DNA of 64,000 nucleotides from Epinephelus fuscoguttatus (Eukaryota > Chordata > Actinopteri > Perciformes > Serranidae). A program made the position numbers and the translations under genes. A model generated the notes under the pieces. That model had not been told where the DNA came from, ran no database searches, and saw nothing but the letters and a program-made list of their open reading frames with translations. Location of the stretch: NCBI RefSeq assembly GCF_011397635.1, contig NC_064754.1:35642043-35706042 (forward strand), given 5' to 3'. Positions 1 through 10,600 of this stretch are shown in pieces (the first letter of the stretch is position 1; each line of letters begins with the position of its first letter).

Positions 1-674
1 TGTATGAAGGAGTGCACAGGGTTCCTGTAGCTTAAGTGGGATTTAAGACTTTTAAGGCCTTTTTATTTCTATTTTAAATGAAATCTAAGACCAAATTCAC
101 TACAACCAAAAGAAAAAACACAAACATTAACCGACATCAGTTACTTAGGATTGGGACAATTTTGCCCGGATGTTTATTGTAACATTAAACATAACTTTTT
201 GGTGACATTAATGCATGAGGCATTTAGTATATTTTTAACATTTATTTTTTGAGAGTTCACGATGCCATGTCAGAAAAACAGAACACTAAAATCCTTCTTT
301 CCATGTATTTGCATTTTTAAGACTAATGAAAGATTGATTTAAGACATTTTAATACAAATTAAGAATAGAATAGATTCAAGGATTTCAAGGGTACATGGGA
401 GCAATGCAGTAATATAAAGCTGGGCCATTGTGTCACTTTGTAAAACCTTTTGGGGGCAGCTAGAATTAAAAGATCACATTGTCTCTGTCTCAACGAGGCT
501 ACCAGGACACCCCGGATATCAAGGTTTAATTTTGCATTATTTTTTATGCAAACAGTGACGTTTATTCAGAGCAGGATGTGTCCACTGACTTACATGAAGA
601 GGCAACAGAGGAGGGAGCACACTGAAACACAGGCTTCACCTTGAACACAACCTGCTCTGTACTCATCTCTACAA
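1..674. other. Upstream flank of the lectin gene, no gene seen
   Basis: I see no coding exon or recognisable transposon here. The sequence is AT-rich. The last 100 bases or so probably include the 5' UTR of the lectin gene. No clear TATA box or splice acceptor precedes the start codon, so the transcription start cannot be placed. Confidence 0.4.
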
Positions 675-1433
675 ATGCCTGTAAACTTCACCACCATGAA
701 GACTGTGATTTTGAAGATGCTCTTCATTGTAAGTGTGGCACAGCGGTTTGGAAAGCATGTGTATGTGCAACATGCCCACACATGGCCTGATGCTCAACAG
801 TACTGCAGACTTCATCACACTGATCTGTCCCCCATCACTACAAGATGGGAAGAGGAGAGACTGAAAAATGCAACAGTTGAGAAAGTTAAGAATTTTTTCT
901 TTATCGGACTCTACATAGATGGAACACAGTGGAAGTGGTCAGGAGGAGGAGACGCAACAAACATACCGTGGGATCCAGGCCAACCAGATGACATTGAGAA
1001 TCAGATTTTTGGTTGTATTTGTTGGCACGGCTGTACGTGGAATGGATGGCACAATACCAGAAAATCTTCTCAGTGGCCTTTTTTCTGCTTCGACCTGATC
1101 ATGGTCGAGGCAGAGAAGAGCTGGGAGGAGGCGATGTGGTACTGCAGACGGGAACACACTGCACTCATGAGCCTTGCCTCTGAGACCGAGCACCTTCTGG
1201 CCCTGAGCAGGATCAAGCGGGACCACATCACTGAGCGGGTGTGGATCGGCCTGCGTTACCTGGAGGACCACTGGCTGTGGGTGAACAACGACCCTCTGGT
1301 GTACCAGGCCTGGTCCCAGAGAGGAAATCAGGACCACCAGTGTCCAATTTATAAACGCTGTGGAGCTTTAACCAAAGAGGGAGTGTGGGAGAACTGGGAC
1401 TGCCAGGACAGACTCAACTTCATCTGCTATTAA
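675..1433 (+). CDS. Secreted protein with two C-type lectin domains (intronless)
   Basis: A single uninterrupted reading frame. The first ATG is at 675, but the ATG at 696 has a much better context (CACCATG) and begins a hydrophobic signal-peptide-like stretch, giving a 245-residue product that I prefer. From that start, the first C-type lectin domain spans about residues 20-132, with a cysteine at 37, a WIGL-like FIGL at 69-72 and a Q-P-D tripeptide at 96-98. The second spans about 133-245, with a cysteine at 150, a clear WIGL and the terminal ENWDC and FICY blocks. In this family QPD usually predicts calcium-dependent galactose binding and EPN mannose binding. The second domain lacks either tripeptide and may not bind sugar. 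There is no transmembrane segment, so secretion is inferred. Fish carry many such lectins, often in clusters and often annotated as macrophage mannose receptor-like, so I give no symbol. An upstream non-coding exon cannot be excluded. Confidence 0.82.
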   Translation: MPVNFTTMKTVILKMLFIVSVAQRFGKHVYVQHAHTWPDAQQYCRLHHTDLSPITTRWEEERLKNATVEKVKNFFFIGLYIDGTQWKWSGGGDATNIPWDPGQPDDIENQIFGCICWHGCTWNGWHNTRKSSQWPFFCFDLIMVEAEKSWEEAMWYCRREHTALMSLASETEHLLALSRIKRDHITERVWIGLRYLEDHWLWVNNDPLVYQAWSQRGNQDHQCPIYKRCGALTKEGVWENWDCQDRLNFICY

Positions 1434-1995
1434 ATCTCATTCATGTTATTTAAGTTTTAACAGCTCACTCCTGCTAGAGGTAACATGGTAGATTTTGTTG
1501 TAAAGACTCATGATAAATGTCATTCACATCTTTTCACTAGATACTTAAAATTTTCCTTGTAATTTGGGGTTTCATACAAATATTTCTGACTATTACTGAC
1601 ATTTGTATTATTGTGAGAAAGTCAAGTTAGTGTTTTGGTTTTAGATTTAAGTTATTTTTTGTGTGTCTTGAAATCATCTTAGAAACTAAAACAAACCTGC
1701 CAATGTCTGACAATTCTGCAACCTTATTTTACAAGATATTATTTACATATTTAATCAAATGTTGAAAGGTTGTGAGAATGTTTATCAAAATTTGACCTTA
1801 ATTTATTTCTAAAGTACAAACCATGTATTACATTTTATTACATGGCTGGTTTTGGCTTAGTCACAGTTTTATCTGGTCTCTGACAATGTTTAGTGGCAGC
1901 ATGCATGCTCTGGTTTGATTTTATGTTTTCATTATAATGGTTGCTATTTAGAAATATAATAATGAAGCAAAATTCCCAATAAAGCTTTGTTGTTT
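1434..1995 (+). other. 3' UTR of the lectin gene with poly(A) signal
   Basis: About 550 bases of AT-rich sequence follow the TAA stop. A canonical AATAAA at 1978-1983, followed by a T/GT-rich stretch, is the likely poly(A) signal. No other convincing feature lies between stop and signal. Confidence 0.6.
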
Positions 1996-2062
1996 TAAGT
2001 CAACTCCTTCTTAATTTCTTACATGAAAAAAAGTCAAAATTATTTTTTAAAAAAGAAGAAAA

Positions 2063-4305
2063 TTTATTGACATTAACAAACCAGGCAGGCACAGTGTCTG
2101 GCTGAGCAAACACATGCACAGACCAAATATCTACAATAACAATGACCATAAACAATATAGTCTTAATGGAGGCAACAGGAGTGGCGTGATGATGAAGATA
2201 ACTAACGAGGTAAAACTTCCATGTGTGAATTATGGCACATGAAGGGCACAGTTAGATACACAGCAAACACTGAAATCAACTCATGTCATTAAATGTCTCT
2301 TTCTGCTTCACTACCTTTACAACGTTACATCACACTGGACGTCAGTGACCTTTCTGTCATGTTACCAAGACTTCCAAATACCTTCAGTGTGTTTACACGT
2401 TGTGTGTAGTGATCCATTTTGTTTACGTCTTCAATCTCCTCCACTTAAGAGATCCTCCATTTGGCATTATTTCTATAAACACATATATCACCTCTTTTTT
2501 TATATTAACAATAATAAATAATATTAATAGCGAAGGGCAGACTGTACAATGAACATAAAAATAGGGCCTTCGTTTGTTACAACCAATATTTCTCTATTTA
2601 GTCAAATATTTACAAAGCCAGGAAGACACTGGAACACATCAAGAGTCACATCTCGCCAGCACTGATGAGTATTCTGTAACTTCTATAAACACAGTAGCAC
2701 ATTGATGAAGCAATGCTTCACTTGCAAGCTTAATGTTCAGGAAAAATGCTCACAGGAAGTGAGGTGACTGACGCTAACAAAATCTGAAGTAAACAGCAAT
2801 TTCATCCTGTCGTTAAAATATTTATCTAAAGCGTAGAAAAAAAGTCAAATTATAAAAGTGCTTTCTTAAAGAGACAGTACTCAAATTTAGAAATACATAT
2901 TTTTCCTCTTACCTGTTGAGATATCTATCAATCTAGATGTTTTGGTGTGGGTTAGAGTGTTGGAGATATCGACCGTAGAGATGTCTTCTCTCAAAAATCA
3001 TGGAACTCAATGGCACTCAGCAAATAAATAAATAAATAAATACAATAAAATCATGAACCAGTTACTCAAGATAATCCACAGACCTTGTTGTGAGCAGTTT
3101 AATGTAGGAACTATTTTCTTTCTACCTACATGAAACTGCTCACAAGGTCTGTGGATTATCTTGAGTAACCGGGTCATGATTTCTGGAAAGAGACACTGCT
3201 GTTGAGTTTTTATGTTTTTTTTGTTTTCATTTTTGGCTCTTTGAGCACCACAAGCCCAGTGCCATCTAGTTCCATTATTTGTGAGAGAAGGCAGACATCT
3301 TTGCAGCCGATATCTCCAACACTCGGCAACTCGCATTAAAAAAATCTAGACTGATAAATGTCACTACAGGTCAGAGGAAAAATATGTATTTTAGATTTTG
3401 AGGTTGAACTGTCCCTTTAGAGACAGGAAACAATGCAAACTGCATCGCTGTTTCTACCACAAAAAAAAAATGCATTTCAATTACAAAACTCATTAAAATC
3501 TGCAAAATCCTGATCTGACCAAAACAGGTCTGAGTATTTTTCTCCTATGTTTTTAAGCCCTGATGTAAAGGACTATCATAATACATCTTTAAATTAGCAT
3601 AGTATTGTGCTGTACCGCATCAAAGGCTATATTGTGATTTTCTTCCCATAATGCTACTGTGTGAATACTCGTGATTGTCCGTGCCTCAAACAAATTAAAT
3701 ATCTAAGTCTGCTTGTTACTTGGCAACAAAGAAACATTGCTCAATCTTACAGTTTTGTAAATATGGCAGAAACCATAGCGCCTCTCTCTGCAGTGCTTTG
3801 CTTTTAGTTACCTCAGCAGATGTACACCAGCTCGCTGAGAGTCCAGTTTGTCTTAACAGCATTTTAAAATACCATGTGAGAGACAACTCTGCTGCCGCAC
3901 AGTCACAGGCCCTTTCTCAGTGGTGTTTTTTTTTTTTTTTTTTTACTGGCAGCCACACCTCAGGCAGTCCAAACATAAATAATGAGAGGAGGAATAAGAT
4001 CACTTCACAGCAGGGAGTGTCACTTCAGTCCAAGATTGACATTTAGAGTGTGTCAGGTGTAACATCACAATCTCAAACTTACAGACACAAACAGGCACAT
4101 TTTCACAAACATTTAAATAACACACACGCACTCACAGCATTCTTACTCGCTCACATCTATCCACCTGGTTCATCTTCTCCAAATCTTGCTGGTTCACTGT
4201 CTCTACAGGCTCCTCAGCTGCGTTTTCGTCTTTCAGTGTGAAATAATGTCTATCATTATTCCCTCATATTTCATCCTGTTTATTGTTGCTCAACACCCAT
4301 GCTCT
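2063..4305 (-). other. slc25a38: Probable long 3' UTR of slc25a38
   Basis: On the minus strand, slc25a38 stops at 4306-4308. A candidate AATAAA lies only 22 bases past the stop (plus-strand 4279-4284), and another lies at 2063-2068. If the distal signal is used, the 3' UTR is about 2.2 kb and contains the TTAA-flanked element at 2870-3416. Which signal is used cannot be told from sequence. No other gene is seen in this stretch. Confidence 0.4.
2870..3416. mobile_element. TTAA-type non-autonomous DNA transposon, copy A (internally shortened)
   Basis: The ends are inverted copies of one another, of the form AGRGACAGT... and ...ACTGTCCCT. The flanks are TTAA on the left (2866-2869) and TTAG, a one-base variant, on the right. 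A second inverted pair lies inside: a block around 3060-3085 reads back as its complement around 3140-3168, with only a short loop. The same outer and inner arms recur at 38907-39647. TTAA target sites are typical of the piggyBac and Kolobok superfamilies, and an AGGG-type terminus fits Kolobok better. No transposase is encoded. Confidence 0.7.
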
Positions 4306-7300
4306 TCAGGATTTGAGGCCCATCCGAGCCATCAGCTGTTCATAAACAGTCCAAGCCATAGCAGCCATCAAAGTGCGTCGCAGAGACCTGGGGACAGCTC
4401 CACGAAAAAACCCACGCATGCCGTGTTCCTGAGGGAGAGGACAGATTCAGTATACGTTACTGAGGTAGCTGCTGAGCTACACCAATGAGCACCGCTTCTC
4501 TCTGAAAATGGCGTGCACATGCAGTAAGACAAAAACTGGCAGCTGTGATTAAACGGACACGCACCATGTAGATGTAGTGGATTGCATCCGTCATGCTCCA
4601 GTGGGATGGGCTGACTTGAATGTGGGTCTTCACCACGTCTGCTGGCTGCGTGACGAGCGACGCCATTACGCCTGCCACCACCCCACAGCTGAAATTCACC
4701 AGCGGAGCATAGGCCGCAGAAGTCACCTCTGACAGGAAGGAAACCAGGTATCAGGAGAAAGTAGAAGAGGACTGTTGGGTTACAGTCAAAGTCGAAGGTC
4801 AGAATTTCCCAATTGAATTACCAGCTTCCGACCTCCAAGCGTTCCAGGAGTATGATGCCAAATGTAAACATAAAAACATAGCTGACCAGGACAGACTGAT
4901 GTTTCTTTGGCAAGTGTACACACAACTATTAGGGGCTGCACTTTGTCAAAATAAATCAAAACCTATAAGACTGGACCATGTGGGACTTTAATGTGAAAGG
5001 ACAGACACAAGAAGAGGCCACACTCAGCAGTCAGGCAGGAGTCAGGAGTTCCCTTCTTCCGTAAATATCAGCCTGATAAACATAGAAAAGTTGATCATTT
5101 CAGTGCAGAGCTACTCAGACCTTACATCTGCCCCACAGACGATAGGCCTAAACACTTATAAACAGCACCTGGAAGAAGATCAGCTCTGTACTTAGGATTT
5201 CAGGTAAATTGGCTATACGATGCTTGTTGAGGTTGCTTAGCAACCTCAGACGCAACCTGCCACCCTGCTCTTGAAAGCTGGCACAAAAAAGGCACAAGAG
5301 TAGCACCCAGTGCCCGACCTGCGGTTTAAGACGTGGCATGTGTACGGCCCCTAATTTACAGTGCTGGTACCTGTGGTTATTACACAGGCTAGTTAATAAC
5401 ATGTTGGGCAGGAAATCCAAAGAGTGGGATCATTTTGAGAAGGTGAAGGACGAACCCAAGGTGATATGTAAACTCTGCAGGCAAACATTTGCCTTTGATT
5501 TGTCAACTACAAACATGACGCATCATCTGAAACATGTAAGTAGCTGCATGCCCATTAGCCACTTAGCACAATCATTACTGCTTTGCTGACAGCGTCATTA
5601 ACAGGCGACTGGGTTTTTCTGTTTCTACTCTGTTTAATTAATTAACTGAAATGTTTAATTGAAATGTGCAGTGAAATATGAAAAGGCATTTTGTGGTGCT
5701 GGCCATATGGGCTCATGAAAAAACTTTTAAGGCCAAATACTAAAAAGCACTAACCCATTCACTGAACACTTTATTCATTTTCTGTAATACAGGGACAACA
5801 CTTTCATGACTTGCTGCTCATCAGATCATCAGAAAACAGTGCTTCACATTTTAATGACCTCAATTCTGATTTATTGATGCTGATGCAGTGTGGCTCTCAC
5901 CTTGAGGCAGCGCCTTCTTGGCCTGGCTGTAGAACATGACGTAGATGCCAGAGAATGGAGCGTCTCGGAGCAGCGTGGCAGTCAGCCCTGAGAACAGAGC
6001 CCTGACTCCCTCCGTCTCATACACACTCCTCAGAGCTCCTGCCACATTCACATAGTTGTAACAGCCACTCTGAAACAACATATGAACATGGAAAATTCAT
6101 ATGGAGCACATTTATTTACCATTTACCATTGCTTTTATGACACTAGTTGTGTTATCACATGGAAACACTGCATAAAGTCTAGTGTGATGACTGCTGTGGA
6201 CTACCAGTTGTAGATTCTAGTCATACATTTGTGGATGCTATGTTTAATGGTGATTCATCGGGTTACAATGTCTTACAGAAATGAAATATTTTTTTGGGAT
6301 CAATACCTTTGGATTTATTGTCAACTATTTTAAACATGTGTCCTCTAAAGGCATTTCATTCTGGGATGAAATCTCACTAAACAAATGCGGCTCATAACAA
6401 ATGCTGGAAAAAAAAAAGAAGTTCAAAAGCAGATTACAAAGACAAATCATTAATCATTGCTTAAATGCAATCATACATTAAAAACTGCCTTAAAGAGTAA
6501 ACTGCCCCAGTTAACAATTCAACATCCACTGACACTTGACTGTGAGGACATGACTGGAGACGTATTAAAGTCCACCAATCATACAGCACATCTCAGGTCA
6601 GTGCTTCTCACCTCAAAGCGTGTCTTGATGACCGTGAAAGGCAGCATGCAGACACCAGCCACAGTTCTGGCACCCGCTCCGAGCAGAACAGCCTCGCCAG
6701 CGCTGGGTGCCCGCTCCTGGAAGTAGTGTTGCTTCAGGGAGTAGAAGGTGCTGAAGTAGATGCCCACCCCAGGGATGCAGCGCATAAATGACTGCCAGAG
6801 AAAAACAGAAGTGTTTAACATTTCTCATATTTGCTTAAAAAGCTACCTTAAAGCTTAATAAATTTAAAAAAAAAAATCAACCAAGAATATAATTAATTAC
6901 TTAATTACTCACTGGTGAAACTCCCTTCCACAGACTGAAGAATTTCTCTGTCCTAATAACGTTGATGAAAACAGTGAACATCCCCACCTTTGGTGCACTG
7001 CAGGTTGAAATTTAGGAAGGATTACAGACACATTCAAAGGTGCAAATGTAAAATAAAAACCATATGGACACTCGGAGACGGACAGTTTGTATGATGGGAA
7101 CTATAAATCATAGAACAATAATTAACTACAGAAAATAACTGCTGGAAATTGGCACCTGTGGAATGCTGTTTAAAATAAAGATCCGCTTTTAGTCATTAAC
7201 ATTTCCTGTTCCTGTTTCCGCGGGGCTGATTGCAGCCTAGCGCCTTGACATTATGATTACATAGTGCTGGTGTGACTAATTGCCCTATATGGGTCATAAC

Positions 7301-8222
7301 AGCAGATTCAGGCCGGCGCTGCCTGCATATTGTGTCCTGCCACGCTGTGTGTTATTTTGTGTCTGGAGAGCATGTAGTGTGTGAGGAACTAAGTCTGAGA
7401 GAGAAAAAAAGGAGAGCAAGGCATAACACCAGGGACACGCTGATGTACTTCTGTCTGATGGCACGCAGGCAAAATGTGTGTGTGTATGTTTGAATGTTTA
7501 CACACATCAGACGTATCTGTGTGTTATGTGTGCACACACCCAGGCTTGGCATTGTTCTGCAGGGTCTGCAGCCGCGTCTTGACCAGATCCAAAGGCTGGA
7601 AGAGCAGCGTAGAGCAGGTGCCGCTGAGAGAGCCGCACATAAAGGCTTTGAGAGCTGGGTGAGCCTGAGGACAAAGACAGACGGAGAGAAGGACAACAGA
7701 GGAGAGAGACAGAGGGATGAAAAGGGAATGGGAAAGACGGGGGACATTAGAGAACGAAGTCATGGGAGAAAGACACACACGAAGAGTGGGCCAGGAGAGA
7801 AGCAGAGGGGGGGATAATGTGGAGAGAAATCAGAATGACGGCCAGAGAGGAGGGTGTTGGAGGATGACAGACAGAAGAGGACGAGACAAAGACAAATGTA
7901 AAGGATTAGTCACATTGTAAAAAGGCATAACGGGAAAATGCGCCATTCAGCATCTTTCTTGGCATCTTGTTGAATGCCACAGACCCTCTTCAAAGAGCAG
8001 GGAAATATTATCTAAATATGTGCATTAACATAATCCTTACACAACAAAAATAGAACCCAAAATAATGGACATAATATCATATAATAGACTGTTATTGGAA
8101 TGTAAATATGCTTGTATGACATTTCCAGTACAAAAAAAAACCAAAAACAAGCCTGTAGCACAGAGCAGAGGCCAGGTTCCCACAGAGTGGAGATGATGGA
8201 GATGTGCAGAGACAGTCCACAT

Positions 8223-8256
<34 letters not shown>

Positions 8257-9859
8257 GCTGCTGGCTAGAATTGAACCAAGACTTGACATTATATGTGCTT
8301 ACATGCCTCAAGAACAAACATTAGACACAAACAGCGACAGACAGACAGACAGACACTAAATTTAGCTGCAAGTGAAGGTAAACAGTTCCACAGAAAATGG
8401 TGAGGGGGACAAACACTCATAATCAGGCAATTAAAATAATCACAATTGTATCAACAAACAACACATAAAAATTTCTGCATCTTATATAAGTTGTTTGCTT
8501 TACACAAGACATACACACTATAGCTAGCCTTTATACATGTGCTACTTATATGCACACATGTATTATGCACTCCTACCTTCCTGCCCGGAGCTTGGCACTG
8601 AGAATCCTGCTTTTCCTGCATTTTGCCCTCTTTCACCTCCCTCTTTCTCTGATGCTGCTATTGCAAATAGCATATTATAAAATAAACATCCATCTCTCTC
8701 TCTCACAAACCTTCTCCGTCTCTCTCTGTCTCTCTCTCTTGCCGACCCACAATGGCTTTCTCCTGCCTCTCGTCCTCCCTCCCCCCGTTTCACAGCCAAA
8801 GCAGAAGCTTAATCCGGCCTGCGTTTTTCTATGGGCTTCTATCTTTATCGTTCAGGCACACTCTAACACATCTGTATTTCCCCCCCTCTGCAAAGCTCAC
8901 TGCTAAAGAGCATCTTTGTCAAACGGCATGAGTCATGAAGTGGCTGTGTGTGTGTGTGTGTGTGTGGGGCGCGGCGACACTGGATTTTACCGCCTGTGTG
9001 GCTAGGTCAACAATTTAGTCAAATCAAGAGAGAAATCAACCCCTGTTTCTGGTATGTTCTCCACATCAGCTCTGTATCATCTTTGGTGAAGATCAAACCA
9101 TCATGAATCATGTCTGTCACATTGTGGCTTTGATTTGTTTATCAAGTGCTTTAAAAACATTGGCAGCAACCATCTTTTGAATTTTAAAATAAAGTGCATG
9201 CCTTTCTCATTACCAAGGGCAGAGGATCAATCTTTAACAATCAGTAATTATGCATTGATGCCGTTTAATGTTGCTCTGGATCGACAAGTCTCAAATGTCA
9301 TCAGCAACCAGCTAAAAAGGTGGCTGATTTTCTTCTTGGGGTTTAAATGAAGGTGGGCAGTCCCCTGAGACAATATAAAGGTCTCCATCTTCAGAGATGT
9401 TGCCACACTGTTTATACCATGGTAGTTATCCCGACATATCTCAGGTATTTGCCTAGGGCCAATCAGCCCACTGCGCTGAGTTTGCAATTCTGTCTGATAT
9501 CAGGCAATCTAGATACATTAGGCCATTGAGGGTAACGATGCAAATCAATAAGAACCGTTTCATGGTAATACTGGATTTTAGTGTGAATTTAAAAATTTGA
9601 CTTTGTTGAAATTCATTGATTTTCCAAAAAAATAACTATATCTCAATATATACTGATAGTATAATAAAAAGTACTTGCATGCTGTAATATAGTTTTTTAA
9701 TAGACTTCTTTTCTACTGCTGTGCCATCAAGTCAAAGTGGGTGCTACTTTGTGATCATCAACCACTTGACTTGTAGCTTGGTTGGACAGTCAAATGGTCA
9801 AAGGTGAAAATGTGTAACTGCCATTGTAAGGTCATGACAGACAGACAGACAGACAGACA

Positions 9860-9902
<43 letters not shown>

Positions 9903-10053
9903 TATAAGCGGTTGTATTTTATCTTTCACCAGCATGCTGATAACATACCTGTTAATTGACCCTGTTACTGACAGATCGAGTACACTGACTGTGTGATGAC
10001 CATAACAAACAGTGGCAGCAGCCCGCAGGTGCACTCACCGCTGCTAACTCCAT
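4306..10053 (-). CDS. slc25a38: Mitochondrial glycine transporter SLC25A38 (seven coding exons)
   Basis: Coding exons in transcript order: 10039-10053, 7540-7664, 6913-6997, 6612-6791, 5901-6069, 4565-4728, 4306-4428. They sum to 861 nt, or 286 residues plus stop, and every junction has GT/AG and keeps frame. The product begins [20 protein letters not shown] and ends with a [20 protein letters not shown]-type tail. Three mitochondrial carrier signatures are visible, [18 protein letters not shown] and QPADVVKTH, one per repeat of the six-helix fold. The length is normal for the family. SLC25A38 (yeast Hem25) imports glycine across the inner mitochondrial membrane for 5-aminolevulinate synthesis, the first step of haem formation, and human loss causes sideroblastic anaemia. 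The start is chosen because exon 1 supplies only MELAA before the conserved AHPALKAF block. Fish have a and b paralogues, and I cannot say which this is. The intron at 4729-5900 contains a hAT fragment. Confidence 0.95.
5041..5720 (+). mobile_element. hAT-type transposon fragment, 5' part
   Basis: This lies inside the slc25a38 intron, opposite in strand to the host gene. The plus strand contains a BED-finger exon (see 5401-5535), preceded by several hundred bases of leader-like sequence. No transposase catalytic region follows, and I could not place reliable terminal repeats or a target-site duplication. The outer limits are approximate. Confidence 0.4.
5401..5535 (+). pseudogene. BED zinc-finger first exon of a hAT transposase
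   Basis: A 45-residue open segment starts at ATG 5401 and runs to a consensus splice donor (CAT followed by GTAAGT) at 5536. It has the BED-finger layout: an aromatic residue in KEWDHF, then VICKLC (C-x2-C), then HHLKH. BED fingers at the N-terminus are typical of hAT transposases and of domesticated ZBED proteins. No downstream transposase exon is present before the slc25a38 exon at 5901, so this is a stranded first exon. It could in principle be spliced into a chimeric transcript, but no matching acceptor exon is visible. Confidence 0.6.
7676..7905. repeat. Purine-rich (GA) tract
   Basis: About 230 bases of the plus strand are strongly A/G-biased, with repeated GAGAGA and GACAGA words. The tract lies immediately upstream (transcript sense) of slc25a38 coding exon 2 and so gives that intron an unusually long pyrimidine tract before its acceptor. 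It produces spurious open frames rich in Arg, Glu and Lys. Confidence 0.6.
8224..8254. repeat. (CA)n microsatellite
   Basis: About 15 uninterrupted CA units in slc25a38 intron 1. A short GACA tract follows at about 8332-8355. Neither has an evident function. Confidence 0.9.
8945..8966. repeat. (GT)n microsatellite
   Basis: About 11 GT units in slc25a38 intron 1. Confidence 0.9.
9836..9900. repeat. Compound (GACA)n(CA)n microsatellite
   Basis: Roughly six GACA units run directly into about 19 CA units, in slc25a38 intron 1 about 140 bases from its first coding exon. The pattern suggests that a GACA repeat arose at the edge of a CA repeat. Confidence 0.9.
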
Positions 10054-10480
10054 CTTTGACCTGGATGCTGAGTCCAGTTTCTCCCCTGGTGCTGCCGTTT
10101 TGAAGCTGGTTAATTTCAGCCAACGTTTCTAACAGTGGGGCAAATCAAATGGCAGCAGTGAGTCACATTTCAAAACAATAAAGTCGTTTGCAAAGTCTCT
10201 ATGAAGCCTGTAGCATCAAGCTAACGTTAGTTAGGCTAATGTGCTGTCAAAGTAACCTAAGGACATGCTAACATTGACAAGCCGGATAATTTCAAGTCAG
10301 ATACAGCGACAAGCGACTGAGCAACACATTGCTCAACTCTAAGAGCAAACGCCGTGAAACCTGCTGGCTACGATAGCTAGTTTGTTTTGAGAAAGATAAC
10401 AGAGGCTTCACTCAACCAGATACAGAACATGACCGACTAGCTACATTAGCTTGCTAGCTTAGCATGCTAGTTCCTCTTAC

Positions 10481-10600
10481 CTGACTTTGAAGTGTGTTAA
10501 GGAGTGATGGAGGAGATGGTCAAACCCGCCAGCTTCAGGCACGCCATGTTTAGTATTTGCAGTGACAGTCTGCCAATGTTTCCTAGGAGTCCAATGTTCG
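10481..10600 (-). other. slc25a38: Non-coding 5' exon of slc25a38 with a 16-codon upstream ORF
   Basis: On the minus strand a consensus donor (TCAG followed by GTAAGAGG) ends an exon at 10481. A matching acceptor precedes the start-codon exon near 10128. The exon contains ATG at 10545-10547 in strong context (AAAC before, G after), opening a 16-residue ORF that stops within the exon at 10497-10499. If the transcript starts upstream of 10547, this uORF could dampen translation of the carrier. The true 5' end is not visible, so the upper limit is nominal. Confidence 0.5.

Noticed and set aside
939-1337. 132-residue open frame on the minus strand
   Set aside because: It is antisense to the lectin coding frame, with no domain. 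The lectin reading explains the sequence.
7494-7920. Arg/Glu/Lys-rich open frames
   Set aside because: They arise from the purine-rich intronic tract beside slc25a38 exon 2 and have no start context or domain.
9836-9900. Regular short repeats considered as a CRISPR-like array
   Set aside because: The repeats are contiguous GACA and CA units without spacers, and the genome is eukaryotic.
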